Source of the DNA: Malania oleifera
Lineage: Eukaryota > Streptophyta > Magnoliopsida > Santalales > Ximeniaceae
Reading direction: 5' to 3'
Assembly: GCF_029873635.1 (NCBI RefSeq)
Contig: NC_080423.1
Span: 106,811,988 to 106,875,987, forward strand
Length of the DNA: 64,000 bases
The position numbers and the translations under genes are program-made. The notes below the pieces were generated by a model. That model was not told where the DNA came from and did not search any database. It was given only the letters and a program-made list of their open reading frames with translations. Shown piece by piece: positions 36,730 through 48,592 of this stretch (within the stretch, counting starts at the first letter, position 1; every line of letters begins with the position of its first letter).

Positions 36730-37045
36730 TGTGTTCTACACCGTATGTAGCAATGTAATCACTGTGGGCCTGAGTCATCGCTTCGTAGTTGCGTGTGTAG
36801 CAATGTAATCGCTGTGAGACTAGGTGACCTTGTGTACTTGCGTATGAAGCAATGTAATCACAATGGGCCTGATTCGTCGCATTGTAGTTGCGTATGTAGC
36901 AATGTAATCGATGTGAGACTAGGTGACCTTGTGTAGTTGCGTATGGAGCAATGTAATCACTGTGGGGCTGAGTCGTCGCATTGTAGTTGCGTATGTAGCA
37001 ATGTAATCAATGTGAGACTAGGTGACCTTGTGTAGTTGCGAACTA
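36730..37045 (+). repeat. Tandem repeat block inside the solo LTR
   Basis: Repeated GTAGTTGCGTATGTAGCAAT and GTAATC.CTGTG text with a basic period near 60 bp and a paired period near 120 bp, about five basic units. Shared phrases include TGAGACTAGGTGACCTTGTG and GTCGCATTGTAGTTGCG. Confidence 0.9.
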
Positions 37046-37667
37046 GTGTGATGACACTGACCGTATGTTTTGGGTATCGTATGTACTGGAATGGTTTTTG
37101 TGAAATACTGAAACTGTATGTATATGTATGAAACTGTATAGAAATGTTTCAAACTGTATCGTATCTTTTATAGTGTTATGAAGTATATAAAATAACACTA
37201 GTATGTCACACACTAATATAACCTGTTTTCTTCCTTACTGAGAGGTGTCTCTCTCCGAATGTACGTACAATGTTTTTCAAGTCTTTCAGGTAGCCGTAAG
37301 TAGCATCCTAGAGTCTGGGAGCAAGGGTGTCGTAGCTACTACTAGTACCTATTAGGTACGAGTTTTGGTATCCAGGTTATCAAGGTAGTTTGGTAGACAC
37401 TTGGGGTATGTTTTGTATTATGGGGATGTATATCCTGACTTGTATAGACTCTGGTATGATACTGTTTATGTATAAAAGATCGTATTTCGCTGCATATTAT
37501 GGATGAGTATGGATGTTTGTATGTATGTATGTGGGCATCTGTTCACCCCATGGGGTTGGACCCTCACTTTGTATTGTATCAGGTATGTTTTAAATTAATA
37601 TAGAAACATGTTAGGTTACAAAATTCACACTTTGGACCCACCTGTGGGTTCGGGGTGCGACATTAAT

Positions 37668-38413
37668 ATCCAAAATTAATGTTTGTCAATTAAGTTGTTC
37701 TTGTTATTGTTTAACTTTTAATTAATATTAAAATAAAAAATATTTTAATTTAAAAACAATTAAAAAAATTTACCATAAATTTTTTTATTTTAAAAATAAT
37801 AAATCCACTTAAAAATATTTTTATGAATTTTATATTATTGTGTACCATATGATTATCCTTATAAAGTGAATTTCAATATCTAATAATTAAGTGAGATAAT
37901 TACAATAATTTATAATAACATTTTAATGATTTTATTTCTTTTTCTTATAATTTTTTTATTATTATTATAGTGTTATAATTTTTTTTAGTCGTATTTCAAG
38001 TTGTTATTTCTTTTAAAGATAAAAGCGGGCAACTATTTCAGATTGTTTTAGTTTTAAAAATAAAACAAAAAACTGGGAACCAAACATTAGTAATCTATTT
38101 AGTTATTATATTTTTTAAAACTAAAACAACTATTGCTTGTGCTTTTTGAAGTACTAGTAGTGCCTCCCTGTAAATAAAATACAAGATTGTGAATTTATAA
38201 AAATTACCAAAAAATCAAAAACCATATCGAGTTAAATTTTGTTTTGCTTTTTCTGATTTTATGTTTTGATTTTGGTTCCTAATAATGTAAAATTTCACTT
38301 CCTATGTTGGTTTCTAACCCAAAACTAAATTGAAAAACTAAAAATCAAAGTAATGAATAGTTATGTTGTATATAAAATATATATATATGCTAAAATCCAG
38401 TTGGACATCAGGT
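37668..38413. other. AT-rich spacer
   Basis: No gene seen. Around 38040-38130, AACTGGGAACCAAACATTAG and opposed TTTAAAACTAAAACAA blocks hint at a degraded MITE; the limits cannot be set. Confidence 0.4.
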
Positions 38414-38430
38414 AAAAATGCCTTATTATC

Positions 38431-38840
38431 GCGCCCACAGGCATGGCGCGGTGGAAAGACATCAGCACGTAAGAAGGAGCATCGGGGGTTCAATTCCAGG
38501 TAGATACACTTACGGAATCAGCGGTACCTGTGAATGGTGAGAATTTATTCTGTGAGTCAGCGAGGACCGTGGATGGTGAGAGTTTACTATGTGAGTCAGC
38601 GGGGATCGTGGATGGTGAGAGTTCTCTGTGAGCCAATGGGATCGTGGATAGTAATGGAGATGTGTCCCGAGAGTCGAGTTGGTCAAACGTCCAATTGATG
38701 TATGAAAGTCGTGTCCGTATTCCGAACTTTACCTGATTAACGAGACCTAGGGGGAGGACGCTCATTCGTAGGTTTGGTGCTGCACCAGGAGGTCCGAAGG
38801 ATTTGTTGGTAGTTAGAGTTCATATGTAATAATAATAAAA
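38431..38840 (+). mobile_element. tRNA-headed SINE with a tandem-repeat body
   Basis: A pol III internal promoter is visible: box A TGGCGCGGTGG (38444-38454) and box B GGTTCAATTCC (38487-38497), 32 bp apart. The body has about three copies of a roughly 43-bp repeat (GTGGATGGTGAGAGTTTA..GTGAGTCAGCGG) at 38530-38650. The tail is TAATAATAATAAAA. The element is flanked by 17-bp direct repeats AAAAATGCCTTATTATC and AAAAATGCCTTGTTGTC (38414-38430 and 38841-38857), as expected for LINE-mobilised insertion. At 410 bp it is long for a plant SINE. The text GGTACCTGTGAATGGTGAG recalls Au-type SINEs, but I cannot confirm that. Confidence 0.85.
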
Positions 38841-39661
38841 AAAAATGCCTTGTTGTCATGAGATTTCGTATCTTTACTCGTATATGTTTTTATGATTATT
38901 AGTATTTTAATTTTTTTATGTCAATTAGTTTTTTTATTTGATCCAATTTCAATATGTGTATCAATTTTCTTTTGAAACTCATAAAACTTTTACGCCCTTT
39001 AGTCTATTATTTGTTTATTTTAATTTTTTCTCCCTCTTGTTTGTCAAAAATTCTAAAAATTCAGACATTTATGTGATTTGCACTTGATTTCGCTTTCACA
39101 AAGGCATTTTATAAAATAGTTTTCTTGCCTCAGTCTCAAAATCAAGATTTTCATGGGGTTCTTATGAAACCTATTCAAAAAAAAAAGTGAGTATAGGATG
39201 CATATATTTTGTAGGATTCTTTCATTTCTAAAGAGTATTAAGATTTTCATAGCATCAAATTAAATATTCAAACAAATACATGTTGGATATAATATTTTTT
39301 AAAATATTGAAAAATGTGCCAATTAAATGTTCCCTTATTTTGTCTTTGATAGCATGAATATTAAATATTAAATTTAAATTTATGTTAATTTAAAAAAAAA
39401 CTAATATAATTTTATATAATATTTTATTTATATTCACACAAATTTAAATTAAGAGTTAAAATTTATGCATTCAAATAATTTCTCCTTTAAATTGACTGTA
39501 TATATATTTATTCTCCGAATCTCAAGTCCACTGTGTAATTTTAGGGCTTCCGGGCACTTCCGCGACGATAGCTACGGCCAAGCTAATGCCGGATTCAGTT
39601 GGATAATCACCATTGTTCTGTCCGCTCGTCAACCAGGTACTTATTTGCTTCCGTCCGTTCG

Positions 39662-41047
39662 ATGATTCGCTTAATCTGCAAAAATTTTCTGCGCAGAAGA
39701 GTTGCAGGTTCATCACCACTCAGCCTGAGCCATGGCTGTGTTTTCTCGACCTCATCCCTAAAACCCACCTCAGAAACCTCGAATTCGGCAGACCCACGAT
39801 CTCTCACAGTTCAATATCTCGAAAATTCATGTGGGCTGCCCTTAGAATCGGCAATTTTAGCTTCTAAGAAGCTCCACATAGCAACCACTGACGCACCAGA
39901 CTCTGTGTTAAGGCTCTTGAAAGCTCATGGACTGAGCCAAACCTTCATAAAAAAGTTTATCGTTACTCGGCCATCGATTCTTATGGCAGACCCAGAAAAG
40001 ACCCTTAAACCCAACATCGAGTTGTTTGCATCTATGGGGTTTTCTGGCACAAATTTAGCTAAAATCATCAGCAAGTACCCTCGGATTCTGGAAACTGATG
40101 CACCCGCGGTTGTTGGGTTCTTCAGAGCTCATGGATTCACTGAGAAGCAAATGTCAGTGTTGACCATGAAGCGCCCTGTTTTGTATGGGTGCAATGCTCA
40201 TAAGGTCTTCAAGCCAAAGTTGGAGTACCTCAAATCATTAGGCTTTTCAGATGCTGAGATTGCGAAAATTTTATCGACGGAGCCGTATCTTTTGGCAAGG
40301 AGTTTGGAAAACCAAATTGTGCCTAATGTTCAACTGCTTAAGCGCATTGTTGGCTCAGATGAGAATGTGCTTAAGGTGATCAGGGCATGCTACTGTCTTA
40401 TTGAATTTGATCTGGGGACGATGATGGAGCCTAACATCGCAGTCTTGAGAGGCTGTGGTGTCCCCGAGTCAAGAGTACTGAAGTTGATAATGATTCAACC
40501 AAATACGTTTGTTATAAAAACTCATCGATTCAAGGAGATCGTTGAAGAAGTTTTGAAACTTGGGTTTGATCCTGCCAATTATCTTTTTATTCTAGCTATC
40601 CGTTCATTGGCACTAATGAGTAAATCGCTTTGGGAGCAGAAGTTGGAAGCCTACGTTAGTTTTGGCTTGACAAAGGATGAGATTATTTTAGCGTTCAAGT
40701 CACAGCCCATGTTTATGATTAATTCGGAGAAGAAGATTAGGAAGTTGATGGATTTCTTCGTGAATGTGCTGTATTTAGAACCCTCCAGGATTTCCAGGAA
40801 TCCAAATCTTATGCTGCTTAGTTTAGAGCGCAGAATTATTCCAAGGTGTTCAGTTTTGCAACTATTGATGTCAAAGAAATTGATTACAGGTAATGTAAAC
40901 ATAATTTCTGTATTCAAAATAACTGAGAAGATGTTTCTGGAGAGGTACGTGAACAAGTTTCATTGTGTTGTTCCCGAAGTTGTTCAAGCACACCAAGGCA
41001 AGATTGAGTTCAAAGGGTTTCCCAGTGATGGTGCTATGTCGTCGTGA
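39662..41047 (+). CDS. mTERF family protein, copy 1
   Basis: A single-exon gene of 461 residues. The start is the MIRLICKNF methionine at 39662, conserved in all three copies; the open frame runs further up to 39599, but that part is less conserved. The first 40 residues are rich in Arg, Ser and Leu, as in mitochondrial or plastid presequences. From about residue 75 on there are about nine 30-residue mTERF helices with the usual proline motif (TRPSILMADP, KYPRIL, KRPVLY, SQPMFM, RNPNLMLL). mTERF proteins bind organelle DNA or RNA and affect transcription or splicing. This subtype forms tandem clusters in several dicots. Small indels have changed the C-terminus to DGAMSS, whereas copies 2 and 3 end in KLS. 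Confidence 0.93.
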   Translation: MIRLICKNFLRRRVAGSSPLSLSHGCVFSTSSLKPTSETSNSADPRSLTVQYLENSCGLPLESAILASKKLHIATTDAPDSVLRLLKAHGLSQTFIKKFIVTRPSILMADPEKTLKPNIELFASMGFSGTNLAKIISKYPRILETDAPAVVGFFRAHGFTEKQMSVLTMKRPVLYGCNAHKVFKPKLEYLKSLGFSDAEIAKILSTEPYLLARSLENQIVPNVQLLKRIVGSDENVLKVIRACYCLIEFDLGTMMEPNIAVLRGCGVPESRVLKLIMIQPNTFVIKTHRFKEIVEEVLKLGFDPANYLFILAIRSLALMSKSLWEQKLEAYVSFGLTKDEIILAFKSQPMFMINSEKKIRKLMDFFVNVLYLEPSRISRNPNLMLLSLERRIIPRCSVLQLLMSKKLITGNVNIISVFKITEKMFLERYVNKFHCVVPEVVQAHQGKIEFKGFPSDGAMSS

Positions 41048-42547
41048 GATCCTTGTTTTGGATCTGACTACCTATAATGGAGACAGTTCCGAAGGTCGTG
41101 TTTTTCAACTACATAGTCGACCTGAACATTTCTCCGTCATAATTTTTTTTTTCGTGGGCTGTTCAAGAACCCTTCGTCCCCCTGATCACTGTCATGCCAT
41201 CTGGATGACTGACAGTTCTTGAAAGATCATGAGCCAATTTTTCTCGGACAAGTCGAGGCATCCAATGAAGTTCAGGCGTGTCAGTTCTTAAGACTGGATT
41301 AAATTTATAAACCTGATAAGGCTCTCTCCCGACCAAATTCATTCGCCATTTCTGATCTTTTATCTTTGAATTGTAATTTCTTTAACCAACTGTGTAGTAG
41401 AGTAATCTCTGTTCACTCTTTCCATTGGAGAATTTGTTTACAATTTTGATCCATAATGAAGCTTACATGTTCTACTTTCACAAATTTCTGGCATTAAATG
41501 AATAATCTAATCAGGAAAATGTATCTCAGCAATCTAATAATTGGACTCCCAAGTTTCCAAGTGCATCTTAACATCCTAGGAATTTGATATCTACTTAAGG
41601 GCTTATGCTTTTATGTACATGAACAGGTGGTGCTCTTCTTTTTCTCCGACTTAAAACTGAAGTTTGCTTTGCACTCGCATAATGATGATCAGTAAAACAT
41701 TAGATGGACAGAGGGAAAAAATGAACAAGGAAGAATTTTTCTTTATGTTCAATAGCTAATGATATTTACCTAGTTAAGCATGTAACTGATTGTTTTACAA
41801 AGATGGTCAGGCAACGATAAGGACTAAGATAAAATGGAAAGAGGTTTTGATAGGCAGCGATCTATCCTACTTTATGTTTTATGCATTTTGCTTTTAAGTG
41901 CTCAAGTAGAGATGCTCAAGGGAGTGTGTACAATCAGACTAATGGCCATCCTTCAATGGCATTATGATTTATGAGATCAATGATCTAACTGGCTAATGAT
42001 GCCATTGCATCAATTGGCTTGCTAAGGAACCTTGTTTTTTTTTTTTTCTCTCTTTTAATAAGTTATGAAATATAACGTTGAGGCATATCTGCATATTTTG
42101 GTTTTTTTTTTTTTTATACCCCTCCAATAAAAATCAAGAACAAAAAACACAAGATGGAGAAGTTGTAATGCTTAATTCACACTAGAGATCAAACCTCTCT
42201 TACTGCATGTCTTCTCTACTTTCTTTACTTCACCAAAATTGCCTGCACCCTTTCCTTGTCCATTGAGGCCTGAGGCACTGATGGCTTGATCAATTTCTGG
42301 TGTTCTCAGCATCATCTTCACTTTTTGGTTTATACTCTGGAACTGAGGAGCTTATTTGGCACCCAAACATTCTTACGAGGCAGATTAAGGAGCATATCCT
42401 ATTTCACCATAGTATTCTCTCAACATACAGTTTCTTTCAGGTTCTCTCTAAAAATACTTTATAGACATTATTTTATCTTCTCCAAAGGGAATTTGAGCAT
42501 TGCCTAGAGCTGTGATGGCATCCTCAAATCTTTGCCTTCTTATAAAC

Positions 42548-42592
<45 letters not shown>

Positions 42593-43136
42593 CTACAACA
42601 ATGCTTTTGCACATCCCAAATAGGAATTGCATAGTGGTTGCTGAAATACGTTCATATAGCTAATTTTGTTTGCTGAAAGTGAAGAAAGAAGGATAGAGAT
42701 TGCAATCCTACATATATCTAAAGTGTGTGTTTTTTAAATGTTTTTTTTTAAAAAATAAAAAATAAAATGAAGGTATAACTTAAGAGAGAAAGAAGAGAAC
42801 AAGGGTTGAAGAACAAGGCATACTACTACAACAAACAGAAGAAGAACCAAGATTTGCTGCAAACTGATGAACCTAAAGAACCGATAAAACCAAGCTAACA
42901 GTGCCAATAGATTTCGCTGAGGCAATGACACATTGGAATTTCCTTGTGATTATGAAAATGCTTGAGATGTCATTTTTGAATTTAAACATCCTATGTTCCA
43001 ATGGTCTTCACTTTTAATATACATTGTTATATGAAAATTGTCATAGTTCGGGGATTTAACTGTTTGATTCTCATGTTAATTAGTTCTTTATTTTTTTGTT
43101 AAGCCTTTTCCCTCTTATTCAATCAGGATCAAATGT

Positions 43137-43222
43137 TGTACAACAACCAAGTCTTTATCGTCACTGAGTGGGATTGACTATATGAATCCTCTCTTGTCAA
43201 TTTGCAGGATCTAGGATCAAAT
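43137..43222 (-). mobile_element. RTE-type LINE tail fragment shared by all mTERF units
   Basis: ACAACAACCAAGTCTTTA then GTGGGATTGACTATATGAATCC resembles the inverted 3' end common to plant RTE LINEs and the SINEs that use it. Counterparts lie at about 54117-54190 and 63205-63270, so it predates the triplication. Confidence 0.6.
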
Positions 43223-44469
43223 CTTATATCTAGTGCTGCATTATTCTGTTGCCCAAAAAAAAAAAAAACAAAAAAGGCTAGTTCTTTATGTTTTTTGGAA
43301 TGGACAGAAAACATGGAGAACTTTAGGCTTCGTATAATTGAACAGTAGATGTTCTCAATATTTTCCTATGAAAATGTACTTTTTTTTTTTCTTTCATTGA
43401 TTGGATATATTTTACTTATTTCTTTAGGAAAGTCTTTTTTTACAATTCGAGAAAAGATGTTTTCTACTAAGTGTGTTTTTCTCTTATATACAATGGAAGA
43501 TAAGCATTTTCCTCTCAATCAAAGAAGACCATTAGAAAAAAATTTTGCCTACAAATTGTGTAATACATAATCATAAAAATTTTATGGCTTAAGAAATGCT
43601 ATTGATTGGAATGTTATAGTTTGTGTAAAAATATGGATAAACAGTTGAATGTGGTTGAACATAGTTCTTGCTAGCAAGATAAGATTGTTAGTGCTATTTA
43701 ATCTGTTCCCATTCCTTACAGAACACCTATGATTGTGTTTGTTGGGTGTTACAGCTCTCATTGATTTTTGTTAAATCTTCTTTTCTCTTTGGATCCAGAA
43801 CAATTTGGATTCTTGTTTACCTTAGTTGCGGTTAATAAGGTAGGTTCATCAAAACACCAAATCATCCAATGTAAAGACAGTTTTGGTGCTAGTTATCCAA
43901 CTACAAAAGCAGCCCCATAGGCTTTTGCTTTCCCGTCCCTAAATTGCTTTTGAATAGTATCTAGTCCTTGAATTTGATACCAAAAATCAAGTATCCATTT
44001 TCTTTGGATATTAGTGAATATATAAAGTTGCCCACTTGGGATAAAATGAGTAAATTATTTCTAGAGGAAAGATTGACTATGTTTTCTGTGATGGTTCTCT
44101 TGTAAACATGAATAATTTGTTTTCCTATTATCTCTTTGAATTGGTAAAAGCATATCCATGTGATGTCTGTCCTGTGTCTAATGATGACAGGTTTGATATG
44201 GTTAATTTGCTTAATATTGTTATGTGTCATAGGAAGATGTAGAGAAGATCGTGGTTCTTTTGTTGAATATTTTGACAAAGGAATAATGTATTATTTCACG
44301 ATGGTGATTGAGATCATTATTTTGTCTCAAATTATTGTTCTTAAGATTCTTTTGAAGTTTATTAACCATTTTATCTTATTTAATGAGATGGATAGGCTTA
44401 ACTTGATGCCAAGATGTGGGGAATGTTAGTTTGATATCTAGAATTGTTCATTGTGTTAATTGGACTCTT

Positions 44470-44990
44470 CTTGGACCTTCTATGACCACAATTAATTTTG
44501 ATAGTTCCATTCATGTGTTGCTAAATTATGCTACTGTGGCTTTTGTAATTTGCAATAGCAGGTGAAGTTATTACTTCTAATGCCGTTAAGGAGGGCTTTT
44601 GCTTTGTTCCTATTGTAGAGTGCGAGGTTCTTTGGGCGGCTTTGCTACCAATGTTGGATTAAGGCCTTTGTCGTTGTTGTTTCCGTTTTCACTTGAAGGA
44701 TGTAGTACCTACAATCAACTCCAAAGAAGCTGTCAGTCTTGCTCGTAAGTGCTTCTCACCCAGCTACCCATCTTAAAATTTCTTAGGAGGCTTGAACGCA
44801 GAGATGGAAGGTTTGAATGTTATTAATTAAGAGATAGTGGATTACGACTCTAATTTTTAACTTGTTCATATTCTTCATGTTTTTAGCAAACAAATTGTTT
44901 TAGGAGTATGGTAGGCACCATCTTGTTGTATGGATTTGAGTTTTCAATTAGTAAGATTTAACTTTCACTTATTACCAAAAAAAAAAAAAA
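44470..44990 (+). mobile_element. L1 LINE 3' fragment (RNase-H-like) with poly-A
   Basis: Translation gives broken RNase-H-like text (CEVLWAALL, EIVDYDSN, HVFSKQIVLG), then a short 3' region and a 13-base A run ending near 44990. Unit 2 lacks this stretch: its sequence near 55210 passes straight on. Exact left end and target duplication unresolved. Confidence 0.55.
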
Positions 44991-45198
44991 TGCCAATGGT
45001 CCTTTAAGAGTGTTTGATACAAGAGTCAAGATTAATCATTTGATTTATTGTTTTCATAAGAGGTCTTTGCAATGTAAAAGTTAACTTTGTTAGATTCATG
45101 TATTGCTTGATATACTATTGGTCTAAGGGGCTCCACCTTTTACATTTTAATTTTATGGTGATCTAGCATGATAATAGGTTTGTATCTATTAAGAAATT

Positions 45199-45885
45199 GT
45201 CCCACTATGTGGGGTCGGTTATATGAATCTTTTTTCGTCAATTTATGCGATCATGAACCATTTCTTTTGACAGATTGAGGGATATTAAAATCTTACTCAT
45301 TATCTCCTTCCAAATTATTTTGGGTCTACCACTACCCATTCTACTGTCCTCATAGTAACTAATTCACTCTTCTTCATTGATGCACTATGTGACCTACGTT
45401 GCAAGTATCCATACCATCTAAGTTGTCCCTCACTTATCTTATCTTCGATAGGAGTTACATCTAACTTATCATGAATATGTTCATTCTTTAATTTATCTTT
45501 CAATGTTATAGTACTCATTCATTTAAGCATTTTCATTTAGGCAATTTTTACTTTTTGGATATTGTGTTTCTTTGTCGCCAATATTCTGATTCATATAGCA
45601 TAGCTGGTCTTATAGCAGTACTATAAAACTTCCCTTTTAATTTTAAGGGTATTCCACAATCACAAAGCACACTTGAAGCACTTCTCTATTTTACCCAAAT
45701 TGCTTTAACTCTACGTTACATCATCTTGAACTTCTCTTTCAGCTTGTAGAGTAGATCTAAGGTATCGAAATCTTCAAGTGCTATTTATTTCATCATCATC
45801 AAGTTTAACTTTGTTTCCAATATTTCTCCTACCATTACTAAAATTATATTTCATATATTCTGTCTTATTTTTATTTATTCTAAAG
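45199..45885 (-). mobile_element. RTE-clade LINE, 3' part of reverse transcriptase
   Basis: On the minus strand the broken frames read, in order, NKTEYMKYNFSNGRRNIGNK, VKLDDDEI, RSASSVLCDCGIPLKLKGKF, YSTAIRPAMLY, KDKLKNEHIHDKLDV and TPIEDKISEGQLRWYGYLQR. These are the well-known C-terminal blocks of plant RTE (BovB-like) LINE polymerases. The 3' end carries the CCCACTATGTGGGGTCGG signature (about 45202-45219). The upstream end is cut by the solo LTR at 45886, whose target duplication lies within this coding stretch. Frameshifts and stops make it inactive. Confidence 0.88.
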
Positions 45886-46088
45886 TGTAATGATCCCAAA
45901 AATTGTATGCATGGAAATGTAAAAAAAATTAATTAATTAATTAAAATTTAAAAATTAAATAATTAAACGATAATTATTAATTAAAAAAATATAATAATAT
46001 ATTAATATAATATAATATAATTGTTTATATAAACTTAAGTTAATTTCCCTGAAGAGAAACAGAGAGACGTTCTCTCTCTTTCTGCGCC

Positions 46089-46131
<43 letters not shown>

Positions 46132-48006
46132 AACTTTTTGACTGATATTCGCTCGATAAAAAATCAGAAAATACTGCTGGACTTTATTTTCGACCATCGA
46201 CATTTCTACCGGAGCAGATTTGTCGTGGGACGACGTAGGTCGTTCTCCTAGGGAAAGGTATACTCCCTATATTTCCTTAATTTCTCCTTTAACCTTCCGC
46301 TAGATTAATGATCGGGCACCACCACGGAGTCCTAATCTCGATCGTCGTCATTTTGGTTGGAACAAATTTTTAATTAGGGGGTCATAGGCACCACTCCAAA
46401 GTGAGAGTGAGATTTAGGGAATTAAGGAAATTGGTTGTTTTCGGGGGTTTAATTATTATTTGAAATTTATTGGCTTAAGAAATGTTAGAATAATATTTTA
46501 TTTAAGGTTGATTTGATTAAATTAGGATTATTGAATCAGGGTTCGAGTGAGCGCCATAGGCATCGTTTTGGGGTCCTTGCTGGTGTAGTTTCAGAAAACC
46601 GGGAAAGGGGATTAAGTCAAGTCAGTAATTTTATGGAATTTGAGTCAATTTAATTGTTATGTTTATATATATGACTTGATTTGAGAATTTGGAAGTTAGT
46701 TTCGAAAACCCCGTTCGGATTAATTCATTTTACAAAATTAGGATATATATGTATTTTTGTATAAAATGAACGATGGACAATTGAATATATATATATGAGA
46801 GCGTTTAAATGTGAAATTGTGTGGCAGATGATCTGAATGAGTGGAAAATTATAAAATACTGAATTATTTGAGAAATACTGGAAATACTTATGAAAATATT
46901 GAAACTATTTATGAAATGCAGGAGTTTGAAATAATGGCCAGTGGCTGGGTATTATTTGATTGGCCAAGGGCTAGGATTATTATTTGATAGCCGAGGGCTG
47001 AATTTTAATTGACGGCTATACGCCGGGTTGTATTTTGTGGCCGGAGGCCAGGTTTTTTGAATAATAGGAAATATATGTGAATTGATATTTTAAATGGTGA
47101 TTTTTATTTTCTAAATTGCATGATATGCTTTAGGAACTCTGGGGACCAGTATATTGTGAGTACGGTATCGTTGATAGGGATTTGTTATGTGGCCGTGTGC
47201 ACTCACACCTGTGTTGAGAGGTGTAGGGTGGCTTTGTTCGATTTGCCTACGTGAGGAAAATGTACCCCCTGGGTAAGGGCAATTGGACCAGCAGCTGGAG
47301 CTGCATATACCTGCGGAGTATGTTAGTAAAGAGTACAGACGACTATTATCTGGGTGGATCCCCCAAGACATTAGTCCAGCCTTCGGGCCACACAACCCGG
47401 GAAGTAAATGACGTGTTTGTCACATGGAGCGTCTTATATGCATATCTATTAATTTATGTGAATACGAATAATTAATATGATAATTTCGAGGGTTTGTTGA
47501 GAAAGGTGAGTGTCCTAATAGCAATAATGGTATTAGAGCAGAGGGAAGTTACTTGTATGAGCGGGTAATCTTTCCTATCATCAGCTAATTGTGTGTGTGA
47601 GTGTAAAATAAGAATAATTTCATAAATATGTTTATCTACTTAGTGAATTGATTAATTTCTGTACACTAAATGCATGCTGGCTACACGCTGACATTAATTT
47701 AGTCTTTATCTTACTGAGCTGTGCCTCTTCCCTACTTTACAAACTATCTTTTCAGGAAATCTTAAGGAGTGGGTCTAGCAGGTTAGAGGAGCCGGGCTAG
47801 TGATTTAAATTTATGAAGGTGGTATGTATGAACAGAGATTTTATTTTTGTATAGTTTTATGAGATGTAATTATGTGAAAATTGAGATATTTGTGTATAAA
47901 GATAGTTAGAACTCTGGTAATATAATTTGAGAATTTTGTATTTTATTTTCGCTGTGTATATGTGTTTCATATATGAGGAATAAGGTATTATGTACATAGA
48001 CGTCAC
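45886..48006 (+). mobile_element. Solo LTR of the 2.1-kb family, inserted in the RTE LINE
   Basis: 2121 bp starting TGTAATGATCCC and ending GACGTCAC, with TAAAG on both sides (45881-45885 and 48007-48011). It contains family text in plus orientation (TTACTGAGCTGTGCCTCTTCC near 47711; AGCCTTCGGGCCACACAACC near 47379). A TATA-like GTTTATATAAAC near 46022 is followed by a long CT tract at 46090-46130. Unlike its sisters it has no GTCGAC palindrome array. No coding region. Confidence 0.8.
46928..47055 (+). repeat. Tandem repeat block (about 26 bp) inside the solo LTR
   Basis: Five diverged units, each with a GGC..GCC-type pair separated by AT-rich text: GGCCAGTGGCTGG, GGCCAAGGGCTAGG, GCCGAGGGCTG, GGCTATACGCCGGG, GGCCGGAGGCCAGG. 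Confidence 0.75.
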
Positions 48007-48011
48007 TAAAG

Positions 48012-48546
48012 TTTTATGATAAGTTTTAGAAAATAAATAACTTTTGTGATAGATCTCCCACGCATAAAACCAAATCGATAGAAACCCTAAAAATACTACA
48101 TTGAATTGATTGAAAGTTGTCTAAATTATAGCATTGAACTTACCAAAAATTAAAACTGTTACAACGAGTTCAACAAGATCCTAAATTACCACATTAAACC
48201 AAGTTAAACTTCATTGAAAGCCTAATATTTCGCATCAATCCAAATTGAAACCCTGGGCCCTCTAAAATAGTCTATTGAAACTAGAACAATGACAAAAAGT
48301 CAGTGTGATTGGAACATCAATTGCACTCTTGGATCTCAAAATAAAAGAAGATTATGCCCCCTTACCGAAATAGAAAAATTTTAAAATGACAAATCTTATA
48401 CATGTTATGTTATTTTTTTTTATATGGTTTCATTTTCTTTCTTTTTCTTTTTTAATAAAGAATGTGGTCAATGAAAATATTGTAGTTACAAGAACATATA
48501 GGTTTGTTTTACTTTTAGCAGGAACTTGTATTTTTTTTTATACATG

Positions 48547-48592
<46 letters not shown>

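Larger units (their letters stand above)
35592..37662 (+). mobile_element. Solo LTR of the 2.1-kb family
   Basis: 2071 bp from TGTAAGAACCCGAACC to GGTTCGGGGTGCGACA, whose ends are inverted matches. The flanking 5 bp are identical (TTAAT at 35587-35591 and 37663-37667). It shares the promoter layout of LTRs A and B and the CTTACTGAGAGGTGTCTC motif near 37230-37250, but is a more distant member. No internal coding region or second LTR is present, so it is a solo LTR left by recombination. Confidence 0.9.
39130..45198 (+). repeat. mTERF segmental duplication, unit 1
   Basis: Homologous to 49325-55465 along nearly its whole length and to 58560-64000 from the gene onward. Shared text includes upstream ATCAAGATTTTCATGG, the mTERF gene and more than 3 kb downstream, including a (TC)n run at 42550-42592. 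Confidence 0.9.
41048..45198. other. Downstream flank of mTERF copy 1
   Basis: Noncoding sequence conserved between the units but without a convincing protein. It includes the likely 3' UTR (TGATCACTGTCATGCCATCT near 41180), a (TC)n microsatellite at 42550-42592 and T-rich runs. A purine-rich block at 42770-42890 can be read as short frames in each unit, but these do not stay open across copies. Confidence 0.6.

Noticed and set aside
38444-38497. A tRNA gene
   Set aside because: Boxes A and B are present, but there is no acceptor-stem or cloverleaf pairing, and long target duplications plus an A-rich tail show it is a SINE head.
38490-38765. A 91-residue minus-strand frame
   Set aside because: It lies inside the SINE; the repeated STIPADS-like text is the tandem repeat read as protein.
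44160-44429. A membrane-like 89-residue frame in mTERF unit 1
   Set aside because: The matching region of unit 2 (about 54910-55160) does not keep the frame, and the hydrophobic text arises from T-rich sequence.
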